NCBI RefSeq assembly: GCF_038967635.1
Contig: NZ_CP152413.1
Span: 1,984,001 to 2,048,000 of the forward strand
DNA length: 64,000 nt
Reading direction: 5' to 3'
Origin: Bradyrhizobium sp. B124
GTDB lineage: Bacteria > Pseudomonadota > Alphaproteobacteria > Rhizobiales > Xanthobacteraceae
Made by a program: the position numbers and the translations under genes. Below the pieces are notes generated by a model that was not told where the DNA came from, did no database searches, and saw only the letters and a list, made by a program, of their open reading frames with translations. Each line of letters begins with the position of its first letter. Positions within the stretch are counted from its first letter, which is position 1. This document shows, piece by piece, positions 23,352 through 33,036 of this stretch.

Positions 23352-25123
23352 GGATGGGCTCCCTGCGTCGCCAATCCGGCCGGCGGTTCATTTTGCGGCA
23401 CAAAGTCCCCCGCAGCGCCCGGCACGCTGTAATCGTAGGCCCAGCGATAGACGATCGGGAGGTCCTTGCCCCAGTTGCCATGTCCGGGCGGGGTTTCCGG
23501 TGTCTGCCACTCCAGCGAGGCTGCTCCCCAGGGGTTGCTGCCAGCCTCTTTTCCTTTGAGCAGGCTCCAGATGAGATTGAACAGGAAGACAAGCTGGGCG
23601 AAGCCGACAATCAGCGCCGCCACGCTCATGAACGCATTGAGGTCATGCGCGGATGCCGGGACAAAGGTTGTCTCGCCGATGTCGTGATAGCGGCGGGGCA
23701 TCCCGAGCAGGCCCAGATAGTGCATCGGGAAGAAGACCGCATAGGCCCCGATGAACGTCACCCAGAAGTGGAAACGTCCAAGCGCCTCATTGAGCATGCG
23801 TCCGGTGACTTTCGGATACCAGTGATAGAGTCCGCCAAACACGGCCATGATCGGCGCGATACCCATCACCATGTGGAAGTGCGCGACAACGAACATCGTG
23901 TCCGACAGCGGAACGTCCACGACCACGTTACCGAGAAACAGTCCGGTCAGGCCGCCGTTCACGAATGTGATGATGAACGCGAGCGCGAACAGCATCGGTA
24001 CCGTGAGATGGATGTCGCCGCGCCACAGCGTCAACACCCAGTTGTAGACCTTGATTGCAGTCGGGATGGCGATGATGAGTGTCGTGGTGGCGAAGAAGAA
24101 CCCGAAATACGGGTTCATGCCGCTCACATACATGTGGTGCGCCCATACGACGAAGCTGAGCGCACCGATTGCCACGATCGCCCAAACCATCATGCGATAG
24201 CCGAAGATGTTTTTTCGCGCGTGGACGCTGATCAGATCGGAAATGATGCCGAAGGCCGGCAAGGCGACGATGTAGACTTCGGGGTGGCCGAAGAACCAGA
24301 ACAAATGCTGGAACAAGATCGGGCTGCCGCCGCCATACTTCGTCAGCTGGCCCATCTCGACCAGCGTCGGCATGAAGAAGCTGGTTCCCAGGAGACGGTC
24401 CAGCAACAGCATCACCGAGGCGACGAACAGCGCCGGGAAGGCCAACAGCGCCATCACGGTGGCCGTGAAGATGCCCCACACCGTCAGGGGCATCCGCATC
24501 AACGTCATGCCGCGCGTGCGGGCCTGCAGCACCGTCACCACATAATTGAGCCCGCCCATCGTGAAGCCGATGATGAACAGGATCAGCGAGGCCAGCATGA
24601 GAACGATGCCCCAATCCTGCCCGGGGGTACCGGAGAGAATCGCCTGGGGTGGATAAAGCGTCCAGCCTGCGCCGGTCGGCCCGCCGGGCACGAAGAACGT
24701 CGCGACCAGCACCAGCACGGCGAGCAGGTAGACCCAGTAGCTCAGCATGTTCACGTAGGGGAAGACCATGTCCCGCGCGCCGACCATCAGCGGGATGAGG
24801 TAGTTGCCGAAGCCGCCGAGGAACAACGCCGTGAGCAGGTAGATCACCATGATCATGCCGTGCATGGTGATGAACTGAAGGTACTGATTGGCGTCGATAA
24901 AGGAGAATGTGCCGGGAAATCCCAGTTGCAGCCGCATCATCCACGACAGCACCAGCGCAACCATTCCGATCGACATCGCCGTGATCGAGTACTGGACGGC
25001 GATAACCTTGGCGTCTTGCGAAAAGACGTACCTCGTCCACCAGCTGTGCGGGTGATAGAGTTCGACCTCACCTACTTCGGCGGGCGGGATGCCTGCAACC
25101 TCATCAAACGGGATATCGACCAT
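23348..25123 (-). CDS. coxN: cytochrome c oxidase subunit I (CoxN-like, type A)
   Basis: A 591-residue catalytic subunit with twelve membrane helices. All heme and CuB ligands are visible: His in TMHGMIM, FGHPEVYIVALP with the CuB His, proton-channel Glu and the Tyr crosslink site, WAHHMYVSG with the two other CuB His, and VAHFHMVMG for the heme a/a3 His. The HPEVY motif marks a type A oxidase. It reduces O2 to water with electrons from the CuA subunit. Gene order II-I-III-III-IV-ctaB matches the coxMNOP operon. Confidence 0.96.
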   Translation of the reverse strand: MVDIPFDEVAGIPPAEVGEVELYHPHSWWTRYVFSQDAKVIAVQYSITAMSIGMVALVLSWMMRLQLGFPGTFSFIDANQYLQFITMHGMIMVIYLLTALFLGGFGNYLIPLMVGARDMVFPYVNMLSYWVYLLAVLVLVATFFVPGGPTGAGWTLYPPQAILSGTPGQDWGIVLMLASLILFIIGFTMGGLNYVVTVLQARTRGMTLMRMPLTVWGIFTATVMALLAFPALFVASVMLLLDRLLGTSFFMPTLVEMGQLTKYGGGSPILFQHLFWFFGHPEVYIVALPAFGIISDLISVHARKNIFGYRMMVWAIVAIGALSFVVWAHHMYVSGMNPYFGFFFATTTLIIAIPTAIKVYNWVLTLWRGDIHLTVPMLFALAFIITFVNGGLTGLFLGNVVVDVPLSDTMFVVAHFHMVMGIAPIMAVFGGLYHWYPKVTGRMLNEALGRFHFWVTFIGAYAVFFPMHYLGLLGMPRRYHDIGETTFVPASAHDLNAFMSVAALIVGFAQLVFLFNLIWSLLKGKEAGSNPWGAASLEWQTPETPPGHGNWGKDLPIVYRWAYDYSVPGAAGDFVPQNEPPAGLATQGAHP

Positions 25124-25194
25124 CGGAATAGCCTCCTTGGTCTTCCGCTCAGCGACGAGTTCACCTCATATCCGGCTGATCCTCGTCGGCATGT

Positions 25195-26028
25195 TCATTC
25201 GCGACCAGTCCTGTACGCGGCCTTCGCGACGTCGTGCTGCCCTGACAACTCCGCAAACGTCCGCTGCCTCTCGAGCCACGCGTGGTATTCTTTCGCTTCC
25301 TGCACGACGACCCTGCTCCGCATCTGCGCGTGCGCGGTACCGCACAGCTCCGCACAGAGGACGTCGAATGTTCCGGTGCGGGTGGGCGTGAACCAGTAAT
25401 AGGTCACCGAGCCCGGTATCATGTCCATCTTGGCCCGGAACTCGGGCACGTAGAAATCATGCAGAACGTCAATTGAGCGGAGCAGCACCTTCACCGGCTT
25501 CCCAACCGGCAGATGCAGATCGTCGCTTTGAACGACGATGTCGTCTTGTCCGTTCGGGTCGTTGGGGTTCAACCCCAGAGGATTGTCGGGACTGATCAGG
25601 CGCGCATCTGACGTGCCGAGCCGGCCGTCTTTTCCTGGAAGCCGATAACTCCACATCCACTGTTGTCCAACGACCTCGACGTCGGTCGCGTCGTCGGGAA
25701 CGGTGACGAACTGGTGCCAGACGACCAGGCCTGGCGCCAACATGGCGGCGACGCCGACTGCCGTCACGATGCTGAGCCACCATTCGAGCTTCTTGTTTTC
25801 GGGATTGTAGGCGGCCCGCCGTCCCTCCTTGTGGTGGAAGCGGAACACGCAGTAGGCCATGAACGCGATGACCGCGCAGAAAACCGCACCGGTGATCCAG
25901 AACGTCAGATTGATCGTGTCGTCGATGTAACGCCAGTTTGAGGCGATCGGCGTCCACCACCACGGGCTGTAGATATGAAACAGCACCGAGGCGACCGCAA
26001 CCAGGAGCAGTACGAGCGCGACAGCCAT
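25195..26028 (-). CDS. coxM: cytochrome c oxidase subunit II (CoxM-like, CuA)
   Basis: A 277-residue subunit with two N-terminal membrane helices (VALVLLLVAVASVLFHIY; FWITGAVFCAVIAFMAYCVF). The CuA cupredoxin domain contains VLHDFYVPEF (His ligand) and CAELCGTAHAQM (two Cys, His, Met). There is no covalent heme motif, so electrons come from a separate cytochrome c. It starts at 26028 behind an excellent ribosome-binding site (AAGGAGGAA), as expected for the first gene of an operon. A longer insert (DGRLGTSDARLISPDNPLGL) lies before the CuA domain. Confidence 0.94.
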   Translation of the reverse strand: MAVALVLLLVAVASVLFHIYSPWWWTPIASNWRYIDDTINLTFWITGAVFCAVIAFMAYCVFRFHHKEGRRAAYNPENKKLEWWLSIVTAVGVAAMLAPGLVVWHQFVTVPDDATDVEVVGQQWMWSYRLPGKDGRLGTSDARLISPDNPLGLNPNDPNGQDDIVVQSDDLHLPVGKPVKVLLRSIDVLHDFYVPEFRAKMDMIPGSVTYYWFTPTRTGTFDVLCAELCGTAHAQMRSRVVVQEAKEYHAWLERQRTFAELSGQHDVAKAAYRTGRE

Positions 26029-26086
26029 CCCTCATTCCTCCTTGCCATTGAAGGCTACGGAGACGAACGAAAGGGCGGAGCTCACG

Positions 26087-26127
26087 TCAAAGGTATGGTG
26101 TCAAAGGTATGGTGCCACGTACACCAT
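26087..26127. repeat. tandem 14-bp repeat and inverted repeat upstream of the cox operon
   Basis: TCAAAGGTATGGTG occurs twice head to tail (26087-26100, 26101-26114). The second copy's ATGGTG forms an inverted repeat with CACCAT (26122-26127). It lies 60-100 bp upstream of coxM. Otherwise the 570-bp gap (26029-26598) shows no gene; frames across it have no signal, domain or ribosome-binding site support. Confidence 0.4.
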
Positions 26128-26598
26128 CACCGTGCCTTTTGCCTCGCCCATTCTGCCGGTCGCGACGCTGGGACATCATGACAAAGGATCAACGTCACGG
26201 CCGCAATCTCATCGGAGCTTGGGGGCGTTCAGTTCATTCAAGATGGTACTCGTCGAGCCCGGCGTCAATAGAGGAGTATGTCCCACCTCTGTCCGGCGCG
26301 CGTTGGCGCGAATGCATTGCGTGCCGGAGAGCACCGATCGGGACCCGCCATCAGATGGTGCATCGCAAAACCCGGCCTGTGCGATTGCACAATTCTCCCG
26401 ACCGCGTTCGCCATCTTGCTTCTGCTGCGTATCGGACTAGTTTGATTGGACCGGTTGCGACAGATGTCGTCCGGCAAGCTCCTTCTGGTTGAATCTGATT
26501 TGCCGGACTCAGTCGCGATTTTCGCGCATGAGGCGGATGTGCGTGTGTTGATGGCGCTCCGTTCCCCTGCGGGCACAAGCAGCAAGGAGACCGGAACC

Positions 26599-27495
26599 AT
26601 GACCACCGTATTCGCACGACCCAAACTGCAATTGTTTGGCGTCTCGACCGCCTTTGTCGTTCGCAAGATCAGCCTTTCCGACCTCGGCGACGCGCTGCGC
26701 CTCGGCTGGGAAGACTTCAAGGCCATCCCGACCCACGCCATCGTCCTGTGCGTGATGTACCCCGTCCTCGGACTTGTCCTGTTCAGACTTGTGATCGGCT
26801 ATTCGGTGCTGCCGCTGCTGTTTCCGCTCGCCGCCGGCTTCGCCCTGATCGGTCCTTTCGCCGGATTGGGCCTCTACGAACTGAGTCGCCGCCGCGAGCG
26901 GGGAGAGGAGCCAGGAGCCTGGGATGCAATGCAGGTGCTGCGCGCGCCGTCGTTCGGCGCCATGCTCGAACTTGGCATTCTCCTGTTCGTTCTGTTCGGG
27001 GTCTGGATCGCCGCCGCGGACGCGATCTACATTGCGACTTTCGGCTATGCTCCGGCTGCGAGCATCCCTGATTTCGCAGAGCGCGTGTTGACGACACCCG
27101 AAGGCTGGTCGCTCATCGTCGTCGGATGCGGCGTCGGCTTCCTGTTCGCCCTGGTTGCTCTGTGCGTCAGCGTCGTCTCGTTTCCACTGATGCTCGACCG
27201 CCATGCGACAGCGATCGATGCGATCCGTACCTCGATACGGGCCGTGATGATGAATCCAATTGAGATGGCCGCGTGGGGATTGATCGTTGCGGTATTGCTC
27301 GCCGTGGGCTCGCTGCCATTCTTCGTCGGTCTCTGCGTCGTTCTGCCGGTGCTTGGTCATGCGACCTGGCATCTTTACAGGAAGGTGATCGAGCCTGACC
27401 CGAATCCTCCACAAGAGGAGCCCCGCCCGCCGATCGGTCACCGCTACGCGGCCGATTTCCCGGCCTCGCTCTTCCCGTGGAGCCGTGAGCGTTAG
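26599..27495 (+). CDS. DUF2189 multi-pass membrane protein
   Basis: A 298-residue integral membrane protein with about six helices. I chose the ATG at 26599, preceded by AAGGAGACCGG. The core YPVLGLVLFRLVIGYSVLPLLFPLAAGFALIGPFAGLGLYELSRRRERGEEP is the DUF2189 signature, split over about residues 50-115; the C-terminal part LVIVGCG...VSVVSFPLMLDRHATAIDAIRTSIRAV fits too. DUF2189 genes are frequently near cytochrome oxidase or denitrification genes, as here beside coxM, but no function is established. Divergent from the cox operon. Confidence 0.85.
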   Translation: MTTVFARPKLQLFGVSTAFVVRKISLSDLGDALRLGWEDFKAIPTHAIVLCVMYPVLGLVLFRLVIGYSVLPLLFPLAAGFALIGPFAGLGLYELSRRRERGEEPGAWDAMQVLRAPSFGAMLELGILLFVLFGVWIAAADAIYIATFGYAPAASIPDFAERVLTTPEGWSLIVVGCGVGFLFALVALCVSVVSFPLMLDRHATAIDAIRTSIRAVMMNPIEMAAWGLIVAVLLAVGSLPFFVGLCVVLPVLGHATWHLYRKVIEPDPNPPQEEPRPPIGHRYAADFPASLFPWSRER

Positions 27496-27676
27496 CGATA
27501 CCGGCGCGAGCTTGATCGCTCGCAGGGCATGGCGGACGTAGTTGTTGTCGCGCCGATGGCGATTGACGTCTCCCGTTGATTGTCTCTTTGGCGGGAGGTA
27601 AAGCACTCGCGCAATCCGACGCTGATCGCGCCGGCGTCTTCCGGTGCGACGACCGCTCCGTTGCCAGGTGCTCATC

Positions 27677-29056
27677 ATGGCTTCTTCCGATGCATTGGCT
27701 GCCGTCTTCACTCATATCGAAGCCAACCGCGACAGCTTCCTGCAGCGCCTGATCGCCTATCTGCGCCATCCGAGCATCAGCGCCGAGAACATCGGCATCG
27801 CTGAGGTCGGCGCCCTGCTGGTCGAGATGCTCACAGGGATCGGCCTCGAAGCCGGCCTTGTTCTCACGGAGGGTTATCCGATGGTGGTGGCGCGCTGGGA
27901 GAAGGCACCAGGCAAGCCGACCGTCCTGCTCTACGGACACTATGACGTACAGCCGGCCGACCCGCTCGAGAAATGGATATCGCCGCCGTTCGAGCCGACG
28001 ATCCGGGACGGCCGGCTCTATGCACGCGGCGTCGGTGACAACAAGGGCCAGCACCTCGCCCAGATCCTGGCGATCGAATCCCATCTCAAGGTGCACGGCG
28101 AACTGCCCTGCAACGTCATCCTGCTGCTGGAGGGCGAGGAAGAGATCGGCAGCCCGCACATCGCCGGTTTCGTGCGCGCCAACGCGCATCTTTTGAAGGC
28201 CGATCTTGCCGTCACCGCCGACGGCCCGCGTCATGCCAGCGGCGCACCGACGATCAAATTCGGCTCGCGCGGCGTCGTCTCCTTCGAGTTGCGCTGCCGC
28301 CATGCCAGCCGCGACGTCCATTCCGGCAACTTCGGCGGCGTCGTGCCGAACCCGATCTGGACGCTGGTCCACCTTCTCGGCACGATGAAGAACGCGGCCG
28401 GTGAGATCACCATCGAGGGGCTGCATGATGCCGTCGAGCCACCGGCGGCTGAGGAACTGGCGGCGATCGAGCGCCTGCCGCTCGATATCGAGGCCGTCAA
28501 AGCGAGCCTTGCACTGAAGCGCCTCGACGCGCCTGCCGACCGCCCCTTCTACGACCGTCTCTGCTTCCAGCCGACGCTGACCATCAACGGTTTCCACGGC
28601 GGCTATGGCGGCCCCGGCACCAAGACGGTGCTGCCGAACGAGGCCTTCGTCAAATGCGACATCCGTCTCGTCGAGGCTCAGGACGCCGAGGACATCCTGC
28701 GCAAGGTCCGCGCTCACGTCGCCAAGCATGCGCCCGAGGTCGAGTTCGTCGCTGCAGACATGGGAATGCAGCCCTCGAAGACACCGATCGCCTCGCCCTA
28801 CACCGCGCCGCTGCGCCGCGCCTTCGTTGCCGCCCATGGCCAGGAGCCGCTGCTGATACCGGCCGGCTTCGGCAGTCTGCCCAACTACGTTTTCACCAAG
28901 CTCCTGGGCATCCCCGCCTTCGTCACGCCCTATGCCAATCCGGACGAAGCCAACCATGCGCCGAACGAAAATATGACGCTGGACTGCTTCTACAGCGGCT
29001 TGCGGACCGGGGCTGCATTGTTGCACGAACTCGGCCAGTTCCGGCGCGAGGGCTAG
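27677..29056 (+). CDS. M20-family metallopeptidase / dipeptidase
   Basis: A 459-residue cytosolic enzyme. Zinc ligands and catalytic residues of the M20 family are visible: YGHYDVQP (first His and Asp, about residue 88), GVGDNKGQ (bridging Asp), EGEEEIGS (catalytic and ligand Glu, about 152), then TADGPRH, and NEAFVKCDIRL in the dimerisation domain. It ends with the last His in ANPDEANHAPNENM. The start at 27677 (MASSDALAAVF) precedes the first conserved helix by the usual distance. It hydrolyses dipeptides or N-acyl amino acids; the exact substrate is unknown. Monocistronic; 180 bp of unremarkable sequence separate it from the DUF2189 gene. Confidence 0.9.
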   Translation: MASSDALAAVFTHIEANRDSFLQRLIAYLRHPSISAENIGIAEVGALLVEMLTGIGLEAGLVLTEGYPMVVARWEKAPGKPTVLLYGHYDVQPADPLEKWISPPFEPTIRDGRLYARGVGDNKGQHLAQILAIESHLKVHGELPCNVILLLEGEEEIGSPHIAGFVRANAHLLKADLAVTADGPRHASGAPTIKFGSRGVVSFELRCRHASRDVHSGNFGGVVPNPIWTLVHLLGTMKNAAGEITIEGLHDAVEPPAAEELAAIERLPLDIEAVKASLALKRLDAPADRPFYDRLCFQPTLTINGFHGGYGGPGTKTVLPNEAFVKCDIRLVEAQDAEDILRKVRAHVAKHAPEVEFVAADMGMQPSKTPIASPYTAPLRRAFVAAHGQEPLLIPAGFGSLPNYVFTKLLGIPAFVTPYANPDEANHAPNENMTLDCFYSGLRTGAALLHELGQFRREG

Positions 29057-29330
29057 ACCCCGCCTGTCGAGGCAATAGAACAAGACCCGTAAGGCCATCG
29101 TGCAGGGAAAGCCGGATTGCTGCGGTTACACCTGTGGCCCTACCTCCCGTGCTTTTTGTTGCACCGGACTCATGGGTGCGATCGGCACCCGGCTTTCCCT
29201 GCGCCCTCTTCAAGCGAGAGAGCGGAATGAAGAGCAGAACTCGGACAATCATGTCGCGAGAATGCGGTGCCGCGCGCGAGCCGAAGTCACCCTCGGCCCG
29301 CGAAGCACAGCTGTGCCATCCCTCAATCGG

Positions 29331-31508
29331 TCACGTCCGCTTCAACACCGCCGGATCGACTGGCATCTTCCGCAGCCGCTTGCCGGTTGCCGCGAAGATC
29401 GCATTGTTGATCGCAGGCACGATTCCCGATGTCCCGGTCTCGCCCATGCCGCCGGGCGGCTCGGTGCTCGGCACGATATGGACCTCGATGGCCGGAGCCT
29501 GATCGATCCGCAGCATCTGGTAGCTGTCGAAATTGCTCTGCTCGATGCGGCCGTCCTTCAGCGTGATTTCGCCATAGAGCGCGGCGGTGACCCCGAAATT
29601 GATGCCGCTCTGCAGCTGCGCCTGCACCGTGTCGGGATTGACCACGGTGCCGCAATCCATCGCGCAGACGACGCGGTGGACGCGGACCGAACCGTCCTTG
29701 GCAACCTCGACCTCGGCGACCTGTGCGAGGTAGCTGCCGAACACGAATTGCAGCGACACGCCGCGGCCGCGCCCGGCAGGCAACTTGCCGCCCCAGCCGG
29801 CCTTGGCCGCCGCGAGCTCGAGCGCCGCCTTGGCGCGCGGCGACTTGCCGAGCAACGCCCGGCGATAATCGACCGGGTCCTGCTTGGCGGCCGCCGCCAT
29901 CTCGTCGATCACGCTTTCGGTGACGAACACGTTGTGCGAGGGCCCGACGCTGCGCCAGAACGCGGTCGGAATGCCGGGCGGCTCGACCCGGACATATTCG
30001 ACGTGGAAGTTCGGAATGTCATAGACGAGATCGATCGCACCCTCTGTCGTGTCGGGGTCGAGACCGTTGCGGAACGCCGGCGGTGCCCATCGCGCAATGA
30101 CGGAAGAACCCGCGAACCGATTGTTCCAGGCGACCGGCTTGCCCGATGCATCGAGACCGACCGCAATCCGGTCGCACCAGTACGGCCGGTACATGTCGTG
30201 CTGGATGTCCTCCTCGCGGGTCCACACCACCTTGACCGGCGCATCGACCTGCTTTGCGATCTGCACGGCGCGAATGACGCCATCGACCTCGAGCCTGCGG
30301 CCAAAGCCGCCGCCGAGCAGATGATTGTGCACCACCACCTTCTCGGGCGGCAGGTCCAGCATCTTCGCGGCTACCGCCTGCACGCGCGAGAGCGCCTGAT
30401 TGCCGACCCAGATTTCGCAGCCGTCGACGCGAACATGCACGGTGCAGTTCATCGGCTCCATCGTGGCATGGGCGAGGAACGGCAGCTGATAGGTCGCCTC
30501 GAGTTTGGTCGCCGCGCCCGCCATCGCCTTGTCGGCGTCGCCGATATTCTGCGCGACCGCGCCGGGCTTCGTGGTGGCGGCTTCGAGCTCGCGCGCGATA
30601 TCTGACGTGGCGAGCTTGGCGTGGGGCCCTTCGTCCCACTCGATCGTGAGCGCCGCGAGACCTTTCTTCGCCGCCCCCATGTGATCGGCCACCACGGCGA
30701 CCGCGTCATCGAGCTTCACGATCTGGCGCACGCCGTTGACGGCCTTTGCCGCCGCATCATCCACGCGCTTGACCCGCCCGCCGAACACGGGAGACTGAGC
30801 CAGCGTCGCGACCTTCACGCCGGGCGGCCGCGCGTCGATGCCATAGACCGCCGAGCCGTTGATCTTGGAGGGCGTATCGAGCCGCTTGGCCGGCGTGCCG
30901 ATCAGCTTGAACTCGGCCGGGCTCTTCAGCGCCACGTTCTCCGGCACCGGCATCTGCGCCGCATCGGCCGCCAGTTCGCCGTAACCGAGCTTTCGTCCCG
31001 ACGCTGCATGATGCACCTCGCCGTTCTCGGCGCGGCACGAGCCGGGTTCGACGTTCCAGCGCTTCGCCGCGGCTGCGACCAGCATCGCTTTCGCGGTGGC
31101 GCCGGCTTTGCGCATCGGCTGCCAGGCGCCGCGCATGGCATTCGAATTGCCGGTGGCCTGCACGCCGAGCAGCGGGTTGGCATAGAGCTTGTCGCTCGGC
31201 GGCGCGTGCTCGAGCTGAACCTGCGTCAGGCCGATCTCGAGCTCCTCGGCGATCAGCATCGGGATCGAGGTGTAGGTGCCCTGCCCCATCTCGACATAGG
31301 GCATCGTGAGCACGACCTTGCCGTCGCCGCCGATCCGAATGAAGGCATTCGGCGCGAAGTCACCGGCGGCCACGGCTCCGCTCTCGCGGCTCGCGAACGG
31401 CAGGCTCACGCTGAGCAGCAGGCCGCCGCCTGCGATCGCGCTGGCGCGAAGGAAGTTGCGGCGCGACAGATCGGCGGAGCGCTCAGACACATTGTTCATC
31501 AGCGTCAT
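29331..31508 (-). CDS. molybdopterin-binding subunit of an aldehyde/isoquinoline oxidoreductase (IorB type, Tat-exported)
   Basis: A 725-residue xanthine-dehydrogenase-family large subunit. It begins with a twin-arginine leader (SRRNFLRAS, about residues 15-23), as in IorB-type enzymes. Mo-cofactor segments include MPYVEMGQGTYTSIP, GGGFGRRLEVDGVIRA, and GGMGETGTSGIVPAINNAI, where the Glu is the catalytic base. I chose the ATG at 31508: GGAGG lies 7 nt upstream and the previous gene stops 2 nt before it. It hydroxylates an N-heterocycle or oxidises an aldehyde in the periplasm; the substrate is unknown. It forms a two-gene operon with the [2Fe-2S] subunit. Confidence 0.92.
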   Translation of the reverse strand: MTLMNNVSERSADLSRRNFLRASAIAGGGLLLSVSLPFASRESGAVAAGDFAPNAFIRIGGDGKVVLTMPYVEMGQGTYTSIPMLIAEELEIGLTQVQLEHAPPSDKLYANPLLGVQATGNSNAMRGAWQPMRKAGATAKAMLVAAAAKRWNVEPGSCRAENGEVHHAASGRKLGYGELAADAAQMPVPENVALKSPAEFKLIGTPAKRLDTPSKINGSAVYGIDARPPGVKVATLAQSPVFGGRVKRVDDAAAKAVNGVRQIVKLDDAVAVVADHMGAAKKGLAALTIEWDEGPHAKLATSDIARELEAATTKPGAVAQNIGDADKAMAGAATKLEATYQLPFLAHATMEPMNCTVHVRVDGCEIWVGNQALSRVQAVAAKMLDLPPEKVVVHNHLLGGGFGRRLEVDGVIRAVQIAKQVDAPVKVVWTREEDIQHDMYRPYWCDRIAVGLDASGKPVAWNNRFAGSSVIARWAPPAFRNGLDPDTTEGAIDLVYDIPNFHVEYVRVEPPGIPTAFWRSVGPSHNVFVTESVIDEMAAAAKQDPVDYRRALLGKSPRAKAALELAAAKAGWGGKLPAGRGRGVSLQFVFGSYLAQVAEVEVAKDGSVRVHRVVCAMDCGTVVNPDTVQAQLQSGINFGVTAALYGEITLKDGRIEQSNFDSYQMLRIDQAPAIEVHIVPSTEPPGGMGETGTSGIVPAINNAIFAATGKRLRKMPVDPAVLKRT

Positions 31509-31510
31509 GA

Positions 31511-31972
31511 TCAACCTCCCGACTGCGCGGCTTGCTTGATGGCTTCGCGAATGCGGACATAGGTCCCACAGCGACAGATGTTGCCCGACATCGCGTCGTC
31601 GATGTCAGCATCGGTCGGCTTCGGCTTGCCTGCGAGCAAGGCGGCGGCGGACATGATCTGCCCGGACTGGCAGTAGCCGCATTGCGGCACCTCATGCGCG
31701 AGCCAGGCGTCCTGGATCTTCTTGCCGGCCGGCGTGTTGCCGACCGCCTCGATGGTCGTGATCTTGGAGTCGCCGATGCTGTCGATCGTCGTGATGCAGG
31801 AGCGCACCGCGCTGTCATCGAGATGCACCGTGCAGGCGCCGCACAGCGCCATGCCGCAGCCGAATTTGGTGCCGGTCATGCCGAGCACGTCGCGCAGCAC
31901 CCACAGCAGCGGCGTATCGCCATCGGCATCGACCGAATGACCGGTCCCATTGATCATGATCTGGAAAGGCAT
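31511..31972 (-). CDS. [2Fe-2S] subunit of the molybdenum hydroxylase (IorA type)
   Basis: A 153-residue protein with the two [2Fe-2S] domains of the xanthine oxidase family: the plant-type cluster [17 protein letters not shown]...RSC (about residues 40-65) and the helical cluster [10 protein letters not shown] with NICRCGTY (about 105-145). It passes electrons from the molybdenum subunit. No signal peptide is present, so it is probably co-exported with its Tat-tagged partner. I chose the ATG at 31972 because the domain begins at once ([15 protein letters not shown]). It is divergent from a LysR gene 182 bp away, the usual arrangement for a regulator and its target. Confidence 0.92.
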   Translation of the reverse strand: MPFQIMINGTGHSVDADGDTPLLWVLRDVLGMTGTKFGCGMALCGACTVHLDDSAVRSCITTIDSIGDSKITTIEAVGNTPAGKKIQDAWLAHEVPQCGYCQSGQIMSAAALLAGKPKPTDADIDDAMSGNICRCGTYVRIREAIKQAAQSGG

Positions 31973-32135
31973 CCTGACACTCCTGTCCTGGTTCGAGACC
32001 CGCCCGGACTGCGCCCCTCCGGGCGCAACCGCGACATTCCGAAGCGATCGAACGCGCATTCGCGCCGATTACTCACTTGTGGTAATAAATCCAATTCCAA
32101 TGCCGCATAAGCGGCGCGATGATGCGCAATGAAAT

Positions 32136-32152
32136 AACCATTGGTTTATAAT
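32136..32152. promoter_or_regulatory. palindrome and -10-like box at the lysR start
   Basis: AACCA-T-TGGTT (32136-32146) is a perfect inverted repeat touching TATAAT (32147-32152), only two bases before the LysR ATG at 32155. It may be an autorepression site, and the -10 box position suggests a nearly leaderless mRNA. Confidence 0.35.
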
Positions 32153-32154
32153 CC

Positions 32155-33036
32155 ATGGACCGACTGACCAGCATGGCCGTGTTCGCCCGCGTCGCCGATC
32201 TCGGCTCCTTCACTGCGGCGGCCAAAGAGCTGCGGATCTCGCCGACCATGATCGGCAAGCATATCCGTTTTCTCGAGGACCGGCTCGGCTCGCAATTGAT
32301 CAACCGGTCGACGCGGCGGCAGGGTCTCACCGAACTCGGCCGCAGTTATCTCGATCACTGCAAGCAGTTGCTGGAACAGGCCGAGGCCGGCGATGCGCTG
32401 GTCGAGGAGGCGTTGAGCGCGCCGCGCGGCAAGCTGCGCGTGGCGACCTCGGTCGCCTTCGGGTCGTACAGCCTGGCGCCCGCGCTCGTCCGTTTCATGA
32501 AGAGATATCCGGAAGTCTCGGTCGACCTCGTGCTCAGCGACGGGATGGTCGATCTGCTCGAGGAAGGCCTCGACGCCGCGATCCGCGTCGGCACGCTGAC
32601 CGACTCCACCATGATGTCGCGCTCGCTGTCGCCCTACACAGGAGTGGTGTGCGCCGCGCCGAGCTATCTCGCCGAACGCGGCACACCAACGCATCCGGGA
32701 GATCTCACCCACCATGAATGCCTGCGCTATCCCGGCTGGTCGGACGGGCAGCGATGGACCTTCGTCGGACCGGAGGGCGAAGTGCATGTCGATGTCGCGA
32801 GCCGCTTCTTCATCAACAGCGCGTTCGGCATCCGCTATGCGGCGCTGGCCGGCGCTGGCATCGTGCTGATGCGCGACGAACTGCTGGCCGACGATATCGC
32901 CGCAGGCCGGCTGCAGGTGCTGCTGCCGAACTACTCGACGCAAGCCCGCGCGCGCCAGATCCTGTGGCCGAAGCACCGCAAGATGACACCGAAGCTCCGC
33001 GCCCTGATCGACTTCATTGTGGAGACCTATGGCTGA
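32155..33036 (+). CDS. LysR-family transcriptional regulator
   Basis: A 293-residue regulator. Residues 1-60 form the winged helix-turn-helix (DRLTSMAVFARVADLGSFTAAAKELRISPTMIGKHIRFLEDRLG, N-terminal positions 2-45). The linker helix and a two-lobed effector domain follow (RGKLRVATSVAFGSYSLAPAL; INSAFGIRYAALAGAGIVLM). It is divergently paired with the molybdenum hydroxylase operon, so it probably controls that operon in response to its substrate. It belongs to the large CrgA/AaeR-like group; nothing more specific can be said. Confidence 0.92.
   Translation: MDRLTSMAVFARVADLGSFTAAAKELRISPTMIGKHIRFLEDRLGSQLINRSTRRQGLTELGRSYLDHCKQLLEQAEAGDALVEEALSAPRGKLRVATSVAFGSYSLAPALVRFMKRYPEVSVDLVLSDGMVDLLEEGLDAAIRVGTLTDSTMMSRSLSPYTGVVCAAPSYLAERGTPTHPGDLTHHECLRYPGWSDGQRWTFVGPEGEVHVDVASRFFINSAFGIRYAALAGAGIVLMRDELLADDIAAGRLQVLLPNYSTQARARQILWPKHRKMTPKLRALIDFIVETYG

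Noticed and set aside
23354..25399. A 681-codon plus-strand frame opposite coxN
   Set aside because: Composition is low-complexity His/Glu/Arg and it mirrors the oxidase gene; the coxN frame has all heme-ligand motifs.
26042..26598. Possible small gene in the 570-bp gap upstream of coxM
   Set aside because: Frames there lack ribosome-binding sites, signal peptides or domain-like composition and are Arg/Ser/Pro-rich as in random GC-rich DNA.
26029..26598. FixK/FNR-type box for the cox operon
   Set aside because: No TTGAT-N4-ATCAA-like palindrome found; only loose half-matches.
27167..29098. A 643-codon minus-strand frame over the M20 peptidase
   Set aside because: Antisense shadow; no recognisable domain, while the plus frame has intact M20 motifs.
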